From positions 26,921,493-26,985,492 of the forward strand of contig NW_022145609.1 in assembly GCF_000002235.5 (NCBI RefSeq): 64,000 nucleotides of DNA, given 5' to 3'. Position numbers and translations under genes: made by a program. A model generated the notes under the pieces. The model ran no database searches. It saw only the letters and a list, made by a program, of their open reading frames with translations, and had not been told where the DNA came from. This stretch comes from Strongylocentrotus purpuratus. Taxonomy: Eukaryota; Echinodermata; Echinoidea; Camarodonta; Strongylocentrotidae. The stretch's first letter is position 1. Each line of letters begins with the position of its first letter. Of the stretch, positions 24,551-35,575 are shown piece after piece.

Positions 24551-25912
24551 ATGGCGTTCATGCGATCGCAGGTGTTTTGTGTTTTTGTGACTGTGTTTGT
24601 TGTACTTTTATGTGAGGATCTTGCATACAGAGTGGAAGGTGATATGATACAAAGAATAGCTAACATCGGAGATGATATCACACTAAGCTGTAATCGACCT
24701 GGTGGTTCCGCCCATAAGTGGTATAGAAATGGAACATTAATTGCCAACTGGGACGGCGTTGCAATCAATGATTCTCGTTTTACACAAGGTGTTACCAAAT
24801 ACGGTTATTCAGATTCTAACAATATAACCATTTCTAATATCAGAATGAATGATTCGGCTACCTTCGAATGTTTTCACATTTTATCAAATGATAAAATTCA
24901 GTCGTATGATTTACGTGTCATTGGATGTTCTAACTGCATTATAGCAAATCATTTAAATCCAGAAAAAATGAAAGTGACTTGTAATCTGGATAATTATTGG
25001 ACAAGACAGGCGCTTTCTAATTATATCATTCTGAACGAGACCATTCATCGGATGGCTGTAATTCTAGGGAGCGCCTTTTCTTTTTCGATTAATGTGACTG
25101 CATTAAACAGGCTTCGATTGGAATTCTATCTGCAAATTGAGACCGGGTCGATGATCACATGCATGCTTCCAACTCAGCCCATGCCACCCTCCTTTCCCAC
25201 GACTACGCTACCAACATCTTCTTCGAAACAAACATCGCAAATTAGACCATCGAAAGTAAGCTCGGACAAAAACACGAGGGGTGGCAATATAACCCTGATA
25301 ATCGTTATTCTTTGTTCTGTCTTCATTCTGATATTGATCGTTGTCATTATTGTTCTGCGACGTAAGCAAATGAAAAATCGACGAGAAAATAAACACATTG
25401 GCAATGCATCGATTAAAGAGGAGCATCCTGAAGATTGTTACGAAACGGTTGAAGATGGATCTCGGAAGGGTCGAGAGTATGCTACTTCCATTAAGGAATT
25501 GAGGGAGACCAGCTTGGATCAACGAAGTGCAGATCCTCCTGAAAATGGTGAACTGATTGACAATATTCTCTGCGATTCTAGAGACAACATCGCTGATGGC
25601 TCCATCGCACGATTAGAAGGTTCGCTTGACGACGCGCTCTATGCCACCCCGGACAAAAGGGTAACCATCAGTCGTGAGTCAAAATCGTCATCAAGAGTTA
25701 CTGATAGATCTTCCAATTCCAAAGGGGACCAGTTAGAAAATGTCGAGATGCCAGGAACAGGGGGTAATGCCGAGGAGAATCCGCTCTATGACATGCCAGA
25801 TGAAGGACCCACCAGGAATACCTTGAAGGCCACTCCAGAAGCAGGACAAACACCAACCTTGCCTGAGGATGAGGTAGTCAGTGTTGATGCGTTGTATGCC
25901 GAGGTTGATTAG
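24551..25912 (+). CDS. Intronless Ig-domain transmembrane receptor with tyrosine-rich tail
   Basis: 453 residues in one exon. The start at 24551 is preferred (CCAAGATGG context, followed directly by a hydrophobic signal peptide MAFMRSQVFCVFVTVFVVLL). An in-frame ATG 39 bases earlier would put 13 polar residues before it. An Ig V-like domain follows: C47, W57 (HKWYRNG), then DSATFEC with C107. A second, weaker Cys-containing domain spans about 135-212. Then come a Ser/Thr/Pro stalk, a membrane helix about 247-271 (LIIVILCSVFILILIVVII) and a stop-transfer RRK. The ~180-residue tail has tyrosines at 297 (YETV), 310, 364 (YATP), 413 (YDMP) and 449 (YAEV). YxxP and YxxV are SH2-docking types, so phosphotyrosine signalling is likely. 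No ortholog is recognised. The absence of introns suggests a retrogene or a single-exon immune-type receptor. Confidence 0.85.
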   Translation: MAFMRSQVFCVFVTVFVVLLCEDLAYRVEGDMIQRIANIGDDITLSCNRPGGSAHKWYRNGTLIANWDGVAINDSRFTQGVTKYGYSDSNNITISNIRMNDSATFECFHILSNDKIQSYDLRVIGCSNCIIANHLNPEKMKVTCNLDNYWTRQALSNYIILNETIHRMAVILGSAFSFSINVTALNRLRLEFYLQIETGSMITCMLPTQPMPPSFPTTTLPTSSSKQTSQIRPSKVSSDKNTRGGNITLIIVILCSVFILILIVVIIVLRRKQMKNRRENKHIGNASIKEEHPEDCYETVEDGSRKGREYATSIKELRETSLDQRSADPPENGELIDNILCDSRDNIADGSIARLEGSLDDALYATPDKRVTISRESKSSSRVTDRSSNSKGDQLENVEMPGTGGNAEENPLYDMPDEGPTRNTLKATPEAGQTPTLPEDEVVSVDALYAEVD

Positions 25913-27227
25913 ACCAAGAAAAAAGAAACGAATACCTTACTTTTTGTCTTTATAATTATTTGTTTTAAACTTTTCAAATTCGAATTTACTTGTTGTTCAA
26001 AGGTACATTGCTTTAAACTTTAATTTTGTCAAATCAATATCTTTAATTTGGCCCCTAAAGGCAAGCAGCCGATTTTCGAATCAATACTGAACTATATCTG
26101 GTTACATTTTGAAAAAAGGAGTTGATTAATGGGGAGGCTCTGACTATCTTAATATTGAAGCGACATTGTGTAGTATGAAAATCGTACATACAACATGATA
26201 GGAAAGGAGCTGGTCCCGAAAATGTGTTTAAATCTTTTCAGAAAGTCGGCTGCTATTAGAGTGATAAGCATCTTTTTGAATAGCGAGTGTTTTCACTAAC
26301 ACCTTAAAAGGAGATGCTGTTGTAAAATTGTTCTTATACGAACACCTTAAAGTTATCTGCTGGTTTGACAAATTCAAGAATATTTTAATGGATATAGTGT
26401 ACAACTGTTTTCTTTGGTGTTTACGGTAATATGATGATTATGTAGGTTATAATGAAAAGTCAAACTAAACTGTGTATTGAAGTTAAAAAGAGAATTAAGA
26501 TAAGACTGATTGGAATTCTAATCAATATTTTTGTTGTAAATTGTAATCAAGAGCCGATGTCTTAGAATGCCGTGTACTTAAGATTCAGTTTTAAACAATT
26601 AAAAAAAGGAAAGAAAGGGTAATCGGATGAAACGGTTTTACTTCTACATTTCTGCAAGAGAAAAGGAAGTGGCCTCTGGTTACTTATAAAGTCATAGTCA
26701 TTGATTGTTTGCTGGTGACCCATTGTAGAGACTTTCAAGAAATCAGCTAAAGAGTAACTTAATTAGCCTATCGTTTGCCTACATGCAGAAATCTTGTTAG
26801 AATAATATAACATGCCATTGTAATGTTCGCTCAATTCAAAGGGTGATGCACATGGCAATTGATATTGACTTTTTTTCTTGAAAATCTCTATGATCGTGCA
26901 GTACTTTTCGATGACGGAAATCCGATGTTCACTCTGTACTCTAAAAAATAAATAATGTCTTTAAATAATACTATATAGTTCGCATCATAATCCGGGGCTG
27001 AATTGTACCAACAAAAAAAAGTATAAATTTTACACGATAGCAAATTCGCAAAGTAGTATCAAAATCTTACAACTGAACAATCTCTATATGCAATTGTAAA
27101 TATTACGCACGACCTTAATATATGAACATAGAAATAGCATTAGTAGCGAGCTGTCTTCTCTATCATGGCTATGTTTGTATAGGTGTACTTATATAACGCT
27201 GTTCTGAATGAATGGTACATCCCTGCA
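25913..27227. other. AT-rich flank of the Ig receptor gene
   Basis: This contains the presumed 3' UTR of the receptor gene. No repeats of note and no second gene were seen. Confidence 0.5.
26947..26952 (+). terminator. Possible polyadenylation signal of the Ig receptor gene
   Basis: AATAAA about 1 kb after the stop. It is the first canonical hexamer noticed on this strand past the coding region, so the 3' UTR could be about 1 kb. No cleavage site evidence is available. Confidence 0.35.
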
Positions 27228-27420
27228 GGCGCGAATTTTCCGAATTGGGCCCCCAAAATAGTGCTCTTACCCCCCCCCCCCGCTTATTCACCGGCTGGCT
27301 GAGTCGGAGCTAAATATTTCCTCAAAAGTTGGACCCCCCCCCCCCAAAAAAAAAAGGTGCCTCTTAACTCCCCCCCCCCCCCCTGCTTATTCACCGGCTA
27401 GCCGAATCGGCGCTAAATAA
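27228..27420. repeat. C-run repeat family with GCTTATTCACCGGCTGGCTGAGTC core
   Basis: Two tandem units each with a C run, 'gcttattcaccggct' and 'gcgctaaata' or 'gagctaaata'. The same family occurs at about 24140-24330 and 37085-37300. Confidence 0.75.
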
Positions 27421-28369
27421 TTCCTGAGAAAATGGAATTAAAAAGAAAAGAAAAGTGCCTCTCACCTCCCCCAGAAACGCAAAATTTGTTTTTACAAATA
27501 TATATATATTCATATTAACTCTCTTGAAGTACCTGTCACCAATTACTGTTACTCTCTTAATTATTGTTAACACTAATTTTTTTATCATGCATTGTCATTA
27601 TGTAATTTCTAAAAGAAGCTATTACTCAGTCTTTGGATTATACAAATGTTTCAAGTTGTAAAAATGATTGATTATATTTGTGCACTAGGATAATTAGGTT
27701 CTTTCGTCAGGAAGTTCAGGAACGGAAGAAATCTGTTTTGTATAAACGTTATAAACGATGTAAATATGTTCATGTTTATTCAGGGCCCCATGCATGGAAG
27801 ACCACTACTTGTTGGTGAATGGGCTACCCTGTCAAAAGATTAGAAATAAAATAAAATAAAATAAACTCCATCTTGATCCGGATTTTTCTAAATCGGTCTG
27901 TAACATGACATTAGAAACGAGGAAGCGATTTTACGGGTTTACGTCTTTTGCGACCTTTGACACAACGCAATGAAAAATATATTAAGGAAGGCTTGTATGA
28001 ATCCTCAGTTCTGATCGCTTATGACAATTATGTGAACAAAAATTATTTAAGTACCTAACACGGAAATACAGAAAACAGTACGTGTTCTGTGCGATACTGA
28101 AACTATCCATTCACGCCTACTCTGTGAGAGAAAGTTTTAATGTTGGTCATTTAGTTATCATTTAGTTATCATCTTTCATGATACAATTTAGAATACTGAC
28201 AAGATACTTTCTATATATATATACAATTTTGGTTTCGTTAGGCTCCTTAGCAATAGTAATAGAAGTGGCGTAATGAGAAAAAAACGTTTGGGGGGGGGGC
28301 TGGAGAAAAAAAATCCGCATCCCCACCACTCTGTTACCTCGTTCCTCCCCCCTTCCTCAGGGGTTTTAG

Positions 28370-28600
28370 GCATTCAATTACGGTCAGATGAGCATATTTT
28401 GATACCCTATTATTTTGTGACACCTGCAGGTTACTAAATGGCTTGGGGTACAGGGGCGGAGCCCCAGAAGCTCAGGGGTTTTAGGCAATAAATAACGGTT
28501 AGATGAGCATTCAGGGGCCGCTTTAGAGCCCCTGAAGGTCAGGGGTTTTAGGCATTTAATTACGATCAGATGAGCATATCAAGGGCGGATCTAGCTTTGT
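28370..28600. repeat. Minisatellite with GGGGCGGAGCCCC hairpins
   Basis: Three degenerate units carry 'gctcaggggttttaggca' and 'gatgagcat', with a GGGGCGGAGCCCC palindrome. The same unit is repeated more often at 37510-37930. Confidence 0.8.
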
Positions 28601-28860
28601 GCTAAGGGGGGGGGGGTGACCAAAATAATGACTATGCAGAGCATCTTCCACGAGCCGCAAAGCGGCGAGAAAAATTTTTTGTGCTAATTTGAACCCCCGT
28701 AAGTGATGTTTTCCTGGCATCTACTAGCACAATGGAGACCATAAAAAGCAGGGCATGATAACGTCTTTTTAAATCAAGTAACAGTTAAAACAATTTGACC
28801 CAATGACGATGTAGAGCTTCGTCCACCAGCCGCATAGCGGCGAGGCGATTTTTTGTATGG
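28601..28860 (-). mobile_element. Fragment of the CGGATCTAGC inverted-repeat element
   Basis: It reads, in reverse, the right half of the element at 36374-36823: 'gaccaaaataatga', 'gcatctactagcacaatggag' (one base apart), and 'gataacgtctttttaaatca'. It includes the CCGC...GCGG short palindrome. Confidence 0.75.
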
Positions 28861-29098
28861 CTATTTTGATTATGATAGTTGGCCTTTGCATTTATCTTGA
28901 TTATTTTTACTTACATCCATACTTTCAAGATTTCAATTATATATATATATATATATGTGCATTTTTATTTGTGTGTATTTAAGTTGTCACTCTTTATGTA
29001 AATCAGTTATATTATATACTATTATTGTTATTTGAATGTTTTATATTTGATTTATCAATAATGCAGAAATATCTGCTAAAAAAAAAAAGAAAATCAGC

Positions 29099-29345
29099 AA
29101 CATTTGTATCAAATAAGAAATAAACCATGTTTGATTTTTATTTTGGGGGTCAAATCCCGGAAAATCATATTATTTCAGCAACATTTGTAAATCACTGGTA
29201 TCGAATGTGAAATAAACCACGTTTAAAATTTATTTGGGGGGTCAATTCCCGGAAAATCATGTCATTTCAGCAACATTTGTAAATCACTGGTATCCAATTA
29301 GAAATAAACCATGTTTTAATTTTATTTGGGGGGGGGGGGCTGGCG
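29099..29345. repeat. Three-copy tandem repeat, about 80-90 bp
   Basis: Each unit begins 'cagcaacatttgta' and contains 'gaaataaaccatgttt' or 'gaaataaaccacgttt', then a G run and 'cccggaaaatcat'. A related single unit is at 37940-38050. Confidence 0.85.
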
Positions 29346-29513
29346 CCCCCAAGCCCCCCACCAGTACCCCAGTGAGTAATAGTATGTGTTTGGACAGTCG
29401 GTAGATCCACTTTAAATGATATTGTATTGTATGCAACAAGCATTTCCTTGTCAAGCAAGCCTTGAAGTTCTTACAATATCTAGACTGAAAAGGGCAGAAT
29501 ACATTTACTGGTT

Positions 29514-29736
29514 GCAACCTTCCTCTTTTGTTATTTTGATTATAAACTGTTATATGAAAGAAATAAATGTACAATCATGTATATATAATCTGAGATTTGT
29601 TCTATGTTATTCATTGATTGATGTAATTCATGAAGTGTCTTGTATCAAAGATCTTGTCTTATATTACTTATTGTGATAATTTCTTGTAATGTGAATTTAT
29701 GAGGAAGGAAATAAAATATCATTAAAAAAAAAATAA
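29514..29736 (+). repeat. Third copy of the LINE-like 3' tail
   Basis: Same family as 19513-19941: 'aaccttcctcttttgttatt', 'cttgtatcaaagatcttgtc', ending 'gaggaaggaaataaaatatc' and an A tail. Confidence 0.65.
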
Positions 29737-29820
29737 TCCTTCATTAACAAACGAGATACAATCATGTACTATGAAGTTCTAGCTTCCGGCATTTTAGGTA
29801 TTATTTTTTCGAGCGTTGAA

Positions 29821-30141
29821 ATATTATGGAACCTGGCTCTGCCGCTGCACTTCAGGCATGAATAAATATGAAGTTTTATGATTATTAAATAAATGTTTCT
29901 AAACTAATACATACGAGACTCATCATATTATGGAACTTGGCTCTGTCGCTGCACTTCAGGCATGAATAAATATGAAGTTTTTATGATTATTAAATAAATG
30001 TTTCTAAACTAATACATACGAGACTCATCATAATTATCATGGAACTTGGCTCTTCCGCTGCACTTCAGACATGAATAAATATGAAGTTTTTATGATTATT
30101 AAATAAATGTTTCTAAACTAATACATACGAGACTCATCACC
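29821..30141. repeat. Three-copy tandem repeat, about 105-110 bp
   Basis: Units begin 'atggaacctggctctg' or 'atggaacttggctctt'. They share 'gcatgaataaatatgaagtt' and 'aatacatacgagactcatca'. The high identity between units suggests a recent expansion. Confidence 0.9.
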
Positions 30142-30211
30142 AATACGAGCAACAGAGGGTCATGACTGGGATGCGTATTATGGTCATCGTTTGAAATAGA
30201 TTCGACATTAA

Positions 30212-30742
30212 AGGTACTATGTCCCAATTGCAGGCCAAAAAATGAAAAGGTTAAATTCCAACGGCATTCGAAAGATAATACTAATTTAGAACTTCCCTAA
30301 AAATGGTGGGGCTTGAAAATGTCTTCAAGTGGAAAAATAATGAATATTAGTTGTCAAATCGACTTAGGAGCTATAGAGCCAATACGTAATAGTCTTGATT
30401 TTCAGACTATTGTACCGAATGGTCAAACGTTTTATGCTGCGCAAAGATTCATTCAGTTTAATTTTGGCCATCACAAGAAGTGGGTTATTGATGTAGACAA
30501 ATGCTCATGTACCCTTTACAGCTCATTTTATGTATCTTGTTACCACAGAAGAAGAAAAGCCAGTCAGTCACTCAATAGTGTCCGACAGTGAAGTCTAGCA
30601 AGTAAACGGGTTTCCTTGCATAATTTGAATATTAGGACACTGCTAACGTTTAAATTTCACAGATAGGACAAACGTGACATGTTCATAATTCCTGCAAAGT
30701 TCTACAGAATTTGAGGTTGGCTGCAAAAGGGACATAGTATCT
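30212..30742. mobile_element. TTAA-flanked MITE with AGGTACTATGTCC termini
   Basis: Ends are AGGTACTATGTCC and the inverted GGACATAGTATCT, flanked by TTAA at 30208-30211 and 30743-30746. The element is 531 bp. It contains a 92-codon open frame (30313-30591) with no recognised domain, most likely chance. Fragments of the family are at 14206-14300 and 49551-49625. Confidence 0.88.
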
Positions 30743-30849
30743 TTAAAATCGCAATCATTTTGACAAAAGATCATTGCTTTCACTGATCATCTGATATCTG
30801 CAATGAGACAAATGTTTTTATATTGCGATATATCGTGAACCTAACTCGG

Positions 30850-31590
30850 TTTTGCATGAAATTACATGTACACTGTTTTTTTTTTTTTTTTCTCCATTTT
30901 TTGGACCCTCCAACAGGCCATTTATTGAAAATCAATCTCAAGATAACATATTTGAACACATGTTCCAATGAATATCATACAATATTTCATAATAAGATAT
31001 ACATAACGAATATCAACCATAATACTGTATATACAGAACATACATGTAGATAAGGGAAAGAAAAACAAAAATTAAATAATAATGCAACATCATGACTGAA
31101 AATGATGTGGGAAATTCAATATACTCCTATTAAAGGATCAAAATCCTCTCAAAATTTATCCATTTTTTATCGAATTTGTCAGTTTTGTTAGCAAATATAC
31201 TAACTTGCCTCTCATTTGTGTAACTATTCTTGATATATTGTTTTATTGTCCGAAAGGACGGTACAGACTTTTGTATTCGAGAAAAATATAATTGTTGTTT
31301 AGTCCAAATTATTATACAGTTTAAAGCATCATTTCTTTTTTCAATGAAACCTAACATGTACACTGTTGGTCATAATGGTGGAATAATTATATTTACCTCA
31401 ATTTATTGAATGATTTTGACAATGATTTATTCCTAATAGATCTCGATAATAGTATACATTCTTAGATTTTGTTGAATGACAATTGGGGAGTGTTTGTTTT
31501 GCGTGACTGCTAAAGCATGTGTGTGCTACTATGCTAATCGACTAGGGGACATACGTACTTAAGTAATAACTGACAGTAATGGGGGTTAAT
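30850..31590. other. AT-rich intergenic DNA
   Basis: Nothing recognisable. A poly-T run near 30878 accounts for the local frames. Confidence 0.5.
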
Positions 31591-31599
31591 GCCTCATAA

Positions 31600-32460
31600 A
31601 CAGGGGCGTAAATCCCGGGGGGATGCATCACCCTCGCTTGAAGGAGGGGGGGATGGCCTGTACAAATATCCCCCCCCCCCTGAGATTACAAAAAAAAGAG
31701 AGAGAGAAAAAAAAAGGAAGAAGAAGGAAAAAAAATGTGAAAAAAAAACAAGCACTTCATAAACTTCAGAATCATTTTTCGTTATTTTGCAAGGTATTAT
31801 TATAGCCCAGACGTAAAGTGCGCCAGCGCGCGAGCGCTTAAAAAGTGCAATCATGTACAGTAGATACCCCCCCCCCCCCCCACTCAGTGTTATTTAGGGT
31901 ACGCGTATGCTCGTTTCCTCCCTTTGAAAGCATCCCCCCTATCTCAGGACTGCCAACATTTCTGAATCCCCCTTTCGCCGGCTTTTCGCTGGCTTTTCCT
32001 GCCTTGGAGACCCCCCCCCCACAAAAAAATAATAATTCGGAACAATGCTAAATGTACCACCCCCCCCCCCCCCCCAATTTCAGGTGAGCTCTAGTCGATC
32101 GAGGGGGACTGGGGGCCAATGTTTTTACTTTTCAAAATGAAATAATCCTGAATGAGCTTTCAAAGCTAGCAGGAATTTCAGGAATTTGATCCCGGGATTT
32201 AATCCATTTTTTTAATGATATTCAAGATATCTTGTAACCCCCTTTTTACATTTCTTAGGAGTCCAAAGAGAGAGAGAAAAAAACCACCCCCTTTTTAAAG
32301 AAATCTCCGGGTGAAAAGTCAAATACACCCCCTTTTTTTACAATTCTCGGGCCGGATTTTGTCGCGCGAAAAAGTACCCCTTTCCTGGAGATTTTAGGAA
32401 CGCGCATATGCGGTCCCTCCGACCCCGGAGTGTGTGTGTGTGTGTGTGGGGGGGGGGGGG
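31600..32460. repeat. C-run dispersed repeat (second copy of the 23.9-24.1 kb family)
   Basis: It starts CAGGGGCGTAAATCC. 'cactcagtgttatttagggt' at about 31881 and 'gaccccggagtg' near 32420 match the order seen at 23945-24120, with the intervening 'gcgcatatgcggtc' motif. Poly-C runs at 31667, 31867 and 32058, and a G run near 32448. Confidence 0.75.
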
Positions 32461-32885
32461 GTAGATGAAGACTGAAGTTCCAGACCTGGCGTGTTCAAGA
32501 CTTACAGTGACCGTTTGTCTCTTCAGTTATTTCAAGGTAAGCCTGTAAACATTCTTATTATTTTTATATTTGAGAAAGGATTTGGCTGGGAAAATCAAAG
32601 AATTCATTAGATTTAATTAATATACACACTACATGTATCATTATATGAATTCCAGAAACATTTTTTAAGAGGTGTGAAAACTGTGAACGCATCTGATTGA
32701 GAGTGATAAATAATACGGTAACTGTTGCATTGCCCAAGTCCTACTCGTTGGTTGTCATTTGTTCACACCTAAAACTTAAGGGACGCTGGGATGATATTTA
32801 AGGGCTGCAATGCATGTGATGTTTGTGTAAGTCTATGAATGAATTAATTTGTTGTTTATATTGAATGAATTTAATTGAATTCAGA

Positions 32886-33775
32886 TAAATAGGGCGTAAT
32901 AAAAGTCGAAAACGGTGCAACGAATCATCTTTTTTCTATAATAATTAAATCAAACGTCTAAGCTTTTCGCGCTTCGCGCGGGAATGGGGAAACTGAATTC
33001 AGACAAGGATTAAGAGTCGAGAACAGTACACCCAATCGTCTGCTTTCTCTAATAATTTAAGGAAACGTCAAGGCTTCCGCGCTTCGCGCGAGAGGGGGAA
33101 ACTGAATTCAGATAAATAGAACTTATTAAGAGTCGAAAACGGTACATCGAATCGTCTGCTTTCTCTAATAATTTAAGGAAATGTCAAAGCTTCCGCGCTT
33201 CGCGCGAAATGGGGAAACTGAATTTAGACAGGATTAAGAGTCGAGAACAGTACACCCAATCGTCTGCTTTCTCTAATAATTTAAAAAAACGTCAAGGCTT
33301 CCGCGCTTTGAGCGAGAGGGGGAAACTGAATTTAGATAAATAGGGATTATTAAGAGTCGAAAACGGTACAACGAATCGTCTGCTTTCTCTAATAATTTAA
33401 TGAAATGTCAAAAATTCCGCGCTTCGCGCGGGAGAGAGAGGAAGAAACTGAATTCATACAAGGATTAAGAGTCGAGCACGGTTCAACGAATTGTCTACTT
33501 TCTCTCATAATTTAATGAAATGCCAAAACTTCCGCGCGGGGGGGGGGGGGGGGGGAAACTGAATTCAGACAAGGATTAACAGTCGAGAACGGTACAGCAA
33601 ATTGTCTTCTTTTTATAATAATTTAATGAAACGCCAAAGCTTTCGCGCTTTGCGCGGGAGGGGGGGGGGGGGGATTCATTCAGACAAGGGTTAATAGTCG
33701 AGAACGGTACAATAAATCGTCTTCTTAAGGAAACGTCTAACCTTCCGCGCTTCGCGCGGTAGGCCTACCACCCAC
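32886..33775. repeat. Minisatellite of about eight ~115-bp units with CGCGCTTCGCGCG hairpin
   Basis: Each unit carries 'aagagtcgagaacggtac' (variants), 'tttctctaataattta', 'gaaacgtcaa' and the palindrome CGCGCTTCGCGCG followed by a G-rich run. Unit starts are near 32893, 33008, 33125, 33231, 33348, 33461, 33574 and 33688. Two types alternate: one adds 'gataaatagg' before the unit. Two more units lie at 23385-23600. Confidence 0.9.
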
Positions 33776-34189
33776 ACCCCCTAATGAGCGCGCTTCGCCT
33801 GCTCACTACCGCCCCTCCCTAAAATGAGATCTTAGCTCCGCGCCTGCATTAAAATATATAGCTATGAGCTGACTAATAATAATAATTCGTATATTTATGT
33901 CTTCGAGGGAAATGACCATTTGCGCATACGCAAGTACTATAGATAGTCCGTAGGAAAAACAATTTAGCCTTCGGGTATATAGGGTTAAATTTGTAAATAT
34001 TGGGACATTTAATTTTGTCGGTAATTGGGGGCTAGTTTTGTCGGTAATCGTTGGCCTCTACACCCCCCCCCCCCCACTAAAAAAGGTCTAGCGGACGCCC
34101 CTGACAATTATACATCATTTTCTAAGTGATGGGACTCAAAATAAAGAGTTCGCATCTTCCTGACGAAATACTCAATCTTTATGTTACTA

Positions 34190-34741
34190 CTTGAAAGTGT
34201 GTCGTCTTATTTCGGAGTTCATTATAATAAAACACTACAGTTTGCAGCTGTCAGTATTTCGAAATATGTCCAATTCTTTTACTTTATGGTTGTCATATTG
34301 GCATCTTGAAGATGAAAACCTCACATGGAAATCCATAATACCCAAGAGGGTATTAATTAGCTTCGTAACTAACTCATTGCCCTTTTTTGCCCACTCACAA
34401 CTGGCACTCTTCACCACATTCTAGCAAACTGTTCAACATTTCTTGAAATATACGAATGGAGGCAAAATAATATTCTTAGGTATATTTATCGAACTGTAAA
34501 GAGTCCCTCCCTCACGAACAAGTTTATGACGATATTCAGGGTTTCACCGTTGCGGGCGGAACCATCCCATCCCACATTGGTAACTTCTCAACGCCCAGAT
34601 CTCGTCGTTATTTGGGAATTAATGAAACAATTGCTATTGATCGAATTAACAGTGCCCTTCGAGACAAATACTAATGATGTTCACAAGAGAAAGCTCTACT
34701 GGTACAAAGAACTTGTGACCGAAGTAAGAAACAATGGTTAG
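34190..34741 (+). mobile_element. LINE 3' fragment with restriction-like endonuclease-type domain
   Basis: The frame at 34526-34741 reads QRPDLVVIWELMKQLLLIEL then TVPFETN and HKRKLYWYKELV. RPD followed at about 14 residues by E-L-T-V-P is a PD-(D/E)XK-like signature found at the C-terminus of some reverse transcriptase proteins of aquatic invertebrates. Just upstream, in another frame, LHHILANCSTFLEIYEWRQN recalls the zinc-knuckle region that precedes it. The fragment is 5'-truncated and frame-broken, so it is dead. The clade is uncertain. Confidence 0.6.
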
Positions 34742-34939
34742 TGTGACATACTATGCTATTGAGATAGGAGCAAGGGGGCGAACACATCCGGCTAAAGTGG
34801 GTACTCAGGAAATGTTCAGCCCCTCTTCGCCCGAATAGTTTCTTTCAGAAAAAAATAGGTACGCAGTTGTGTCATCCTTTGTCATATTAAATGCAAGAAA
34901 AGAATCACAGTGGAGGGATGTGAAATGCCTTGAACTTTA

Positions 34940-35200
34940 ATTAGCACTTCATTCTCCTCAACATTTCCTCTCTTTCTTCTTCCTCTTCCTTTTCTTATTT
35001 GTCTTATTTCATCTTCTTCTTCTTTTTCTTCTTCTTCGTCCTCTTCTTCTCCCCCTCTCTCTCATTTTTCCTAAACCTTTCCTCTTCGCCTACCTCTCCA
35101 TCCTCCTCCTCCTGTACTTCATCTGCTTGTTCTTTTATCCCTTCTTCTCTCCTGATCCCCCTCCTACTTTCCCCTTTTCTTCCACTCGTCTTTACCAAGT
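34940..35200. repeat. Polypyrimidine (CTT/CCT) tract
   Basis: About 250 bases nearly free of purines on the plus strand. Overlapping Ser/Phe- and Lys/Glu-rich frames on the two strands are products of this composition, not genes. Such mirror-rich tracts can form triplex DNA (inference). Confidence 0.85.
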
Positions 35201-35419
35201 AAAATGACTTGTTTACACTAGTTTACACTTTATCTCCATCCTATAATGTACCCTCTACTTTCTCACCTCTTTCACATTTTCTTACATCGTTTCCTACTCC
35301 CAGCCTTTACACACATGCTCAGGAAATCATAATTCCCTTAATTGATTTTTTTTTAAAATAAAGTTTATCTTGTTGCCAACCTATGCATGATTAATGCCGG
35401 CACGATTAATAATTGTAAC

Positions 35420-35575
35420 TATGTATGATTGATATACGATTGTAATGTATATTGATCAATGATTAATGTATAGTTGTAACTATGCATGATTAATATATAA
35501 TTGTAATTATGCATGATTAATATATAATTGTAATTATGCATGATTAATATATATTTGTATTTGTAATTCATCATT
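35420..35575. repeat. Minisatellite, about 27-bp unit
   Basis: 'tatgcatgattaatatataa' followed by 'ttgtaa' is repeated about five times with increasing regularity to the right. AT-rich, noncoding. Confidence 0.9.

Noticed and set aside
30313-30591. 92-codon frame inside the TTAA MITE as a small transposase or host gene
   Set aside because: No motif, the element is far too short for a transposase, and related fragments do not preserve a frame.
32886-33775. CRISPR-like array because of regular repeats of about 115 bp
   Set aside because: No spacer variability of the CRISPR kind, units are repeats throughout, and the setting is an intron-bearing animal genome.
35004-35202. Overlapping Ser/Phe-rich (plus) and Lys/Glu-rich (minus) frames
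   Set aside because: They are direct translations of a polypyrimidine tract and its complement.
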